Of a stretch of 64,000 bases of DNA, positions 49,920 through 58,727 are shown in pieces; position 1 is the stretch's first letter, and every line of letters starts with the position of its first letter. Source of the stretch: Ptychodera flava (lineage: Eukaryota > Hemichordata > Enteropneusta > Ptychoderidae); NCBI RefSeq assembly GCF_041260155.1, contig NC_091930.1, positions 14,876,156-14,940,155 of the forward strand, written 5' to 3'. The translations under genes and the position numbers were made by a program. The notes below the pieces were generated by a model. The model made no database searches, was not told the DNA's origin, and saw only the letters and a list, made by a program, of their open reading frames with translations.

Positions 49920-52900
49920 ATGTTATTTGTTCAAAAACGTGTCTGCTTCAGCGAATCCAAAATATCACCTTAGGACTTCATTCTTCAAAACTTTGTCAGG
50001 TGGAAGAGGTTGGTGGGTATGATAAATGAAGTTACCCAAACAGTTCCAAAATGAGCCCCAACAAGTTGTAGACCTACAATAGCCTGAGATTCAGGACATC
50101 TATCTCCGATGTGAATTGTACCTTGAGGCAGTGTTTAGGAGATATCTATCTTAAGTGCAAACGTCATGTTTGCAAGATTATTTCAATGCAATAACTCTGA
50201 ATTAAAAATAACTTTGCTCGGACGTTGATTGGATGTGCCATTGTGCAAATAAAAGAGGAGGTTTCTCTGTTTTGTTTTACACAAATTATTGAACTCACCT
50301 CACAAACGGCGATCGTCTGTTCGGCATCAAGTATGTCTGTTCGCAAGTCTTCTCCCATTAATATGTCGCGGAGGTCGTCCAACATACTCTCCAGCAAATC
50401 GTGTTCAATAGGTGCGTCACTTCCGATCATCGATACTCTGCTTAACAGATTGGACACCTAGGGAGAATTCAGAGAATCCCATTTTAAATTCCAAATTCAC
50501 AAAAATTCAACTCGGATTGAGGTAGTATGTATCTCAAAAGTGAAAGACTTAAAGTGTTGCTCAAACTTAAACCTTCAACCATTCTCTCGTCAAATCGATA
50601 TCCGAAATTCAGAAATTCAAAATGGCCGCCAACCCTGTGTTAACTCTATGGAGAAAAATAAAATTTTCGATTTTCAAAAAACTAAGTTACACCAAGATTT
50701 CTGATTTTGAAACCCTCACAAGTGGATCAGACAGGAATTGTAACATTTCCAGAGTCCAAATATCTGTCCCGAAGCGCATTCTACCTGAAATGAATTTTTC
50801 TACACACCTCATTTAAAGAGAATTATCTCGATATTTTCTGCGGTTTTGGTAAGCGACTTCAAACAATATGAATCTAAAGTAACGTGTTTACCTAAAACAA
50901 TTTAAACATTCATTGATAGTTACTTATATGAAGCGTTTCATGAATTTGAAAAATTATACAATATTTAGGACTCAGAACACGCAGAAATCTGCAATTACTC
51001 TGTAATCACGATTATACCGCTGTTTTAGCTTTGACAGGGGTCTCGTGAATACGCTATAATACTGAGGCGAATTGTATGTATTCAAGCACCTGACCTCAAA
51101 TTACATAGATAGAAATTAGAGACTTTGATTCTGGAGACTTCAAAATGATTTTGTAAGCATGCATTTTTTCGACCAATATCAATAGGACTCATAAAGGCAA
51201 TTATCATCATTACTATTTATAACGCACCGCAGTTGATTGAATCCACGTATTTTTCAAAATATTTGTCACTTAAACTCACATCTTTCAGCGCGATTTCCCT
51301 TTTATGATGTTAAAGTAGACTGCCCCCTAGAGATATATTCGGACTCTGTATTTTCCACAATTCTTTTCTGATTTACCACTAGCTTGTCGGGACTCATTTT
51401 AAAGCTTTTGGAGTAAGAAAATATTACTATCTTATTTTTTTTCGATAATCAAACACGCTATTTTTATCCATAGAAATAACACAGGGATGGGTCTGTTTGA
51501 ATTTTGAAATTACTGCAACTGTTAGGTAATTTGTGTCTCCAAGTACCAAACTTTGTACGGAGACCTCTGATCTTTATTTTTGGTAAATCTTGGGTAATTT
51601 CTTTATCTGGTACAAAACATTGTGCGGTGATCCCCTCCCCAAATTATTATTCTTGATTTTGAAAGAGAATTATTGATATATTCCTTGAGGAAAGTTTGAG
51701 CAAAAGTTTAAGTCTTTCACTTCGAACTACACAGGGGATGAAAGACTAAAATATGAAGAAAAAATCATTCATATTCAAACGCAGAGTAGGACGTAAACAC
51801 CTTTACTGATGAAATGTCATTTTCCTTATTTTTTTCATCTGGTCAGTGAGGCAGAAATATCCAAGGGTAAATTAAAACACGAAAAGTAATTTCTTGTATG
51901 AGCTATTTTTGAATAGGTAGTCACGTGATTCATCATGAAGCGTGTTTATTGATGATTATTGGTCCAGGGTCATTAATATGTCTTCATAGCACACAGCGTT
52001 CTCTTTAACGACCTGTCCACTGAAAACACTCACCCTATCGACTAAATCACCGCTGGGGACCGCAGTTGTTGTGTCCGTTCCATCGGTTTCGGTTATCCCT
52101 TCGGTGTGGATCACCCGCTGATCGGTCTGTCGGATGGTCCTCGGTTCGGTCACGGAATCTGTTCGGATTGGCCGATAAAATTGCTCATGTTCGTCTGTCG
52201 CTGTCGGGCCACCCGGAGTTGGGTCTCGGATCCTCGACGGTTGGAGCAGAGAAGAGGCGTCAGTTGTTGTCGCCGGATACGATTCTGTAATCAAAGAACT
52301 GATTTTTGATGAAAAATTCATTGCGACAGTGGTGATGCATTGGTCAAGTTGTCAATTAGGAACACAAGCTGGTGTGTATTGTTAGCAAACTGTGTACAAT
52401 CAACAAGTTATACAAACTTATAAATTTCACAAATCACGTTTAAGTGTGATCGCGCATCAAGTTAAAGCGAGCAAAGAACGCTACTCAGTCAAAGGTCGCG
52501 TTCGTGTTCCGATCGTCCCCTCAGGGTATGCTCACAAATTAGTCCCATCATTACATATAAATTATTGCAAAATGCCGTTTAGAGGGATGGGACATGTTAC
52601 AATTTTACTCAATATACAGAAAGTGACGTCACCTTATATTGCAACACTTATATGTGACCTTCAGCTTGTCCCAGACTCCTCATCGGAATCCGCCATGAAT
52701 ACCTCAAAGCATATCCTACACAAGTTGAGAAACACACTCATACGCACACACAACTAGTACCGTGGCATAAACACTGCAGTCGATATAGAGTGTATGTCAG
52801 CCCTGCTCTAAAGGGTGTTTTCGTGACGACTGGCCGCCTCTGCTGGGGTTGAAGTCACTAATTTTTACAGCGTCTCTCCCTGCTATCTGAACGGCAAGCT

Positions 52901-55900
52901 GGTACAATTTCTATCAGTACCGTCTAGGTGTAAATCCCCTTTCTCGATGGGTTCAGGGGCTCTTTTGTCTAATTTTGTTGTGGAATTTTGGTGTCATTGT
53001 CATGAGTCTTTTGTTGCAAGTCCAAAAACTCGATGGTTCGTCTACCTGCGCAGTCAGTTTTTATATACTCAGTGATTATGTTCAAAAGAACAGACACTCT
53101 TTGTTTTTTTTATTTACTCGCTTTCAATAAAATGCTTTGTTTGCCGTACTGGTAGGTTTTGTTGCTGGTAGGTTTTCAGAGAAAATTAAGAAAACAAACA
53201 CAGTGTTAACACTATAACAAACAAAAATATTATTTTTCCTAAATAAACCAAATAAAATGAGCTTATGTTAATATACTTGAGGTTTTTTTGTCTGTGTTTG
53301 TATTTTCCAAGGCTGGCTGGTAGGTTTTCAAAAATCCAAGGACGGCAAACAACGAATTTTCTTTAAATGGCCTAATCAGATATCATTAACATTAAAATAT
53401 GCATTTCTATTGTATAAAAACACAACCAATCAAAGTAAACAGAGTGCGCAGAAATGCATTCCCCTTATTTGAGCAAGGTTTGTTTTCTTGTAAGCTCAGC
53501 GTTATTACAGTTGTTCTAAGGAGACGAATAGTAAACAACGTCACTCAACCTCATCGGGTTTCTACCGGTATAAATTAAACATACAGTATAGATTTCACCA
53601 TGGCAATCCTGTATTTTGGCAACTTTTGGAAATTCCTGTGAGACACTTCTCTGTGAATTACAGTTGTTGTCACTGTATCACACCCGTATTGAACACAGTG
53701 CGGCGAATTCCGCGAAGCGTTAATGCTGCTCGTTTCCCGCCCTTTCAATCTCGTATATATTCCCATGTACACGTCTGATCTCGCTGAGTCACAAATGAAG
53801 CGAAAGCTGTTGAGAACGTGTTTGGCACTTTACAATCGATCATTATTTGTCCCCATCTTACGGCAAACTAATAGTGCTCTTGTGAAATAGAATGAGTTCT
53901 CCCCCAGACACGAACCCCGTCTCTGTCGGCGGAAGCTTTCATTTACCAGACTGCACGCTGTTGCCAATTTCCCGCGCTTTGTTCACCAGTGGACCATGTA
54001 ATGCGTATGTTAGTTCAAGCCTTTGGTATTGCTGCCAAATACTTTTATAATGCCAAAAGGAAACCGACCGAAAAATGTAATTTGAACAAATTATGGAAGT
54101 ATTTTGAACTCGAGGTGGATGTTTCCATGGATGTACACCTTTCAAGTAGTTCGCGCCTCGAAAATAAAAGACAAACGTTTGCTCAGACGGTTCGTCTCTT
54201 TCAAATATCAAGAATGAAAATCAGGGGTCACTATGCAAATTTTGGTACTAGAGAAACAAACTAGCCAATTTTTACCGATATTTGGAATTCAAAATGACTG
54301 ACACCCCGTGTTATCTCTATGCAGTAAAATAAAAATCCCGACTTTCACGAAACCGAGCCTGCGAAAACTTGATTCTCTTCCAACGCTTCAAAATGAGCCC
54401 TTGGCCAAGATCAAAGTTTGAAAATCTGAATATCTGTCCCCAATGCACAGTCTGCGTTAACTCCGTTGAGATATTATGTTTACTTCAGTTTATCGCGGAC
54501 TTACAGCCACACCAGCACAACGAGTACAAAAAATCTCTTCGAAAAGCTTGAAAAGCAAATCTGTAGAAAGTAACATTGGTGAAGGTTTCAGCTCTTGACC
54601 TTGTATCGTTTGCTTAAAAAGACAGGGATTCGAATTACAGGAAAATTGGAAAACTATTTTCCAGAAAAATGGAGTGTTCTCTCTGCCCTAAGACTACATA
54701 TTAACTTTGAAGGGAAAAAGATTGACAAATCTGTGAATGCATACATTTATTCCTACTTACGGTTATTAATAATACCGTGTTTAGTCGGTACTTTAGTAAA
54801 GGCCCCCTCTACATGCATGGTCCTTTCCCGACAAGGATACATTCTTGCAACCCCTCCCGCCACCCCTCCCCCCCTTTTCAAAGAATCGGCATTGGGAATG
54901 CAAATACTCCTTACTGACTGACGATCTTGTTAAATAAAATGAAGTGTGAAAAAAACTGTGAAGAGTTTTTTCCAAAATTTGTAGCCGTGGCAAGTGAAAG
55001 TCACTGTCGGGCACTGAGTACGCCGATTGGGGTTGCCAGACTATATCGCCTTTTAAGTTGCTATGATACATGGAGATGGTTTTGGTGGTGAATACTTGCA
55101 ATCAGTTGATGGGTCATCCTGGGTGAGGGAAGTCCGAGCAAGCGTTAAGAAGATGATATCTGATCCGATAAAATAGCCTACACCCTAAGTGACACAGCAC
55201 TGACTTATTCACAAAGTAACTTAACATGCATTGGTGTCAATATTTCAATATAGGGGTTGCATCCACGGGACGTGCGCTGCTTAACAAAAAACATTAAAAA
55301 TACGCTGAATCGAAAAACTATTCTCCAAATTATGATGAACGCGTCTTTCAGGCTGCGTAAATATTACTCGACTTGCAAATTACCATCTTTCCCCTTGTTT
55401 GGAATTTTCAGAAAATATCTGCTGGACACAGTTCGAGAACAGCCAGTAATTGGCGATGGCTTCCGATTTCAAGAGAACTCAAGTCTGTTTCTCAGAACCG
55501 CAATATTTTCACCTCGGTATAACGTAGCGAAGTAGCATGTCGCCATGGAAACCCATACTCCAAAAACGTCTTTGAAATAGAGTGGAGAAAAAGTTGGTCT
55601 TTAGGAGTGGACCGATCAATCTTTGGAAGGGGTGGTCAGGATGGCGATAGGAATGTTTGGTGTCCAAAACTCGGAGAGTGGGTTTTAGGATGCATCATAA
55701 AACCATCCTTCCAAACCTTCTACAATTTTCGGCCGATCTTCGGACGAATTTTTGTCGAACACAGAGGCATTTTTAGCAACATTTCTGCATATTTCTCTCA
55801 GCATTCCTCCGGGTTTTTGACACCCCTCCCCGCTTATCGAGATATAATAGTGGAGGCTGAATACTCACCTTTGACTGAAACCATGAAAACGCAGTGCGCC

Positions 55901-58679
55901 TTGTTACCGGACCCATCTATGGCTGTTATGTTTATCAAATGATTGCCCACGGGAAACCAATCACCTGATTGGTTAGATTCTACTACGGTAACGTTTTTGG
56001 AATTATCAGTCGCTGAAACGTCTTCCCACTCAACCCGCAGTTCGCCATATGCGTCCCCACTACTGTAGCAAGTCATGTTGACAGGGCAGTTTGATATCAC
56101 CGGTGGCTCAATATCTGTAAAGGGAAAAATAGACACATTATCAGTTGTTTCTGAGGGGGGTGGCATCTCGAAGGATAAACTGAAGATGCTAAACATTATG
56201 GATCTTGGACTACTGTTGACAAAACATCCATCCCTTGACTAGTAACGCAAAGAGGCTGGAATTATAATAAACGGTGTGTATGCTCTGTCCACTTCGATAA
56301 AATGCGAAAGCGAAAAAGGAATTCTTTATTTTAACCTGCCTTCACCTCTTAAATTTTAATGGTGTTCAAACTGAAGAGACTATCAATTATTTTGAATGGA
56401 TTTGGTTTCAAGCACAGAAAACAAAAGCTTTGTTATCAAGCAATTGTTCTTTATACGCGTCTTTGTATTTCTAATTCTGTATATCTGTCTATCCCCATCT
56501 TGTCTGTCATAGTCTGTGTGCAATTCTCTATCTCTCTGTCTCTGTCTACGGTGATTGTACCCTAGTCTCTGTCTGTTTGCATCAGCTTTTGCCGTTTTCT
56601 GTCTGTATGGCGAGAACGCCCCTCTTTTTGAGTTCTTAACGATATCGTCCCCAATTTAACCGTCACATCGAGGTCAAAGTCAGGGTATTTTTTTTAACAT
56701 GTCTAAAAGCTACCTCCTGATCGTACATTCCTGGACATATTATCTGTACTCTGTGGTACAGAGAAAAAAGAAGTCGCGAGCGAGGGGAAATATTTGAGCA
56801 ATGTTTTTGTGAATACCAGTCAGCCAAATACTGCAAATAAACAAACACTACATATACGTCACTGCAAGTCATCTATATTGGCCAATACCTCTTGCGCAAT
56901 CAGCAGTCGCAATTTAACCTCGATTTGGTGACATTTTTGTCAAGTACATTACGATTTTATTCTGCAAAGATGACGAAGATATATTGGCATTGATGGGCTC
57001 ACCTTCGATGACAACGTTGAAGACGCACGTACCCAACTGGACGTTTTGTCCATCTTCGGCGGTGTAAGTGACCTCCCGTGACCCCTATCTCAAATTGACC
57101 TTGGTGGTCTGGGTAGGAGGCTGAGATGACCACGACATCAATGCTATTTGATGTTGGAGCTTCCCAAGACACCGTAGCATAGTTCTGACCAGGCAGCGTG
57201 GTATTTTTTATTTCACCGGGACATCCCGTGATATACTTGCTACTACCATATACACCTAAAGGAGAAGACGCTGTTTTGAATATCCAAATTAGATTTTGCG
57301 AAGCAAGGAAAAATGTCCGCAACAAAGTGGCAATATTATGAGGTTATTACGAAAATAACGCAAAGGATGCACGAGGACATTTGGCGCGACGCGAAGCGGA
57401 GGGCGATGCGCGGCGCCAATGTCCGAGTGCATCCTATGCGGTATTTTCGTAATAACCTTATAATTATACATCTTACATTCCTGACTGGGGCATCAAAATG
57501 TCAGAGTAGTGACCGTTTTCGTGCAATGTCAACAATTTTTCTTCCGATTTTATCGCGCCAGTGTGGAACGCTCTCTCGGACGCGCTTCTGCAAGTTTTGA
57601 AGTGTGTGCATATTACATGCCTCGTATATCGAACGTCGCGCGCTCCATAGGATTCAATGGTAACTCGCCGATGACGTCGCGGGCCGCATAGTCATCACTG
57701 GACTGAAAGTGAACCGGAACTATTTTCAACTTGAAAATTTTTCGACATAAAAGTCTTGAAATTGCATGTTTTGCACAGAAAATCCGGTTTTTGGAAAATT
57801 TCGCATAAAAATATTGATAAACCGCATAACAGTAGTTTAAATATATCAATGCGCCATTCGATGATGAAAATCGTTCTATTTTTAACCGTTTTTCGTCTAA
57901 AATGAAAATAAAGCATTTGACTATAATTTGCCAATAAACGTAAATATTTTTGGTGCAACTGAGTAAGAGAGGAATGTAATAAAAATATTATAGCCCAAAC
58001 AAGGGACTATGTACCCTCGGGGCAGGAGACCATTTGCCCTCCTTACGTCTGGCAAATGGTCACCTACCCTCGGGCACATAGTCCCATGTTTGGGCTATTA
58101 TATATACTACACATTTACGTACAGAGCGCGCGAGAGACTTGTTCTGGCACAAGTCCAATGGGGTGCCTTGAAACCGTATGTGTTACGGAACGGGCGTTCC
58201 GTACGGCTTTTTTAGCGCACGCAAAATTATATTGTTCTCGATGGTAGATGTATAATAATTATTTATATACACTTTATCAACATCTTTATTGAACGGCCGA
58301 TTTACTCATTACACTGAGGTTCATCCGCATGAGTATATAGATTTGCTCACGCATTCACCACAGTAAATGAGCACACACATCCATCCACCCATCAGTCTAT
58401 CCATCTGTACATTCACTTACATGTATGTAACATACATACATATATACGTACATACATACATACATACATAACACACACACATACATACATACATACATAC
58501 ATACATACATACATACATACATACATACATACATACATACATACATACATACATACATACATACATACATACATACATACATACATACATACATACATGC
58601 ATGCATGCATGCATGCATGCATGCATGCATGCATGCATACATGCATGCATGCATGCATGCATGCATGCATGCATGCATG

Positions 58680-58727
<48 letters not shown>

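Noticed and set aside
53945-54053. Possible extra receptor exon reading [20 protein letters not shown] and a GTAAAT donor
   Set aside because: The donor phase would fit the stalk exon, but no acceptor in phase 1 exists to join HYR 2, and no family match supports it. The exons on either side join in phase without it.
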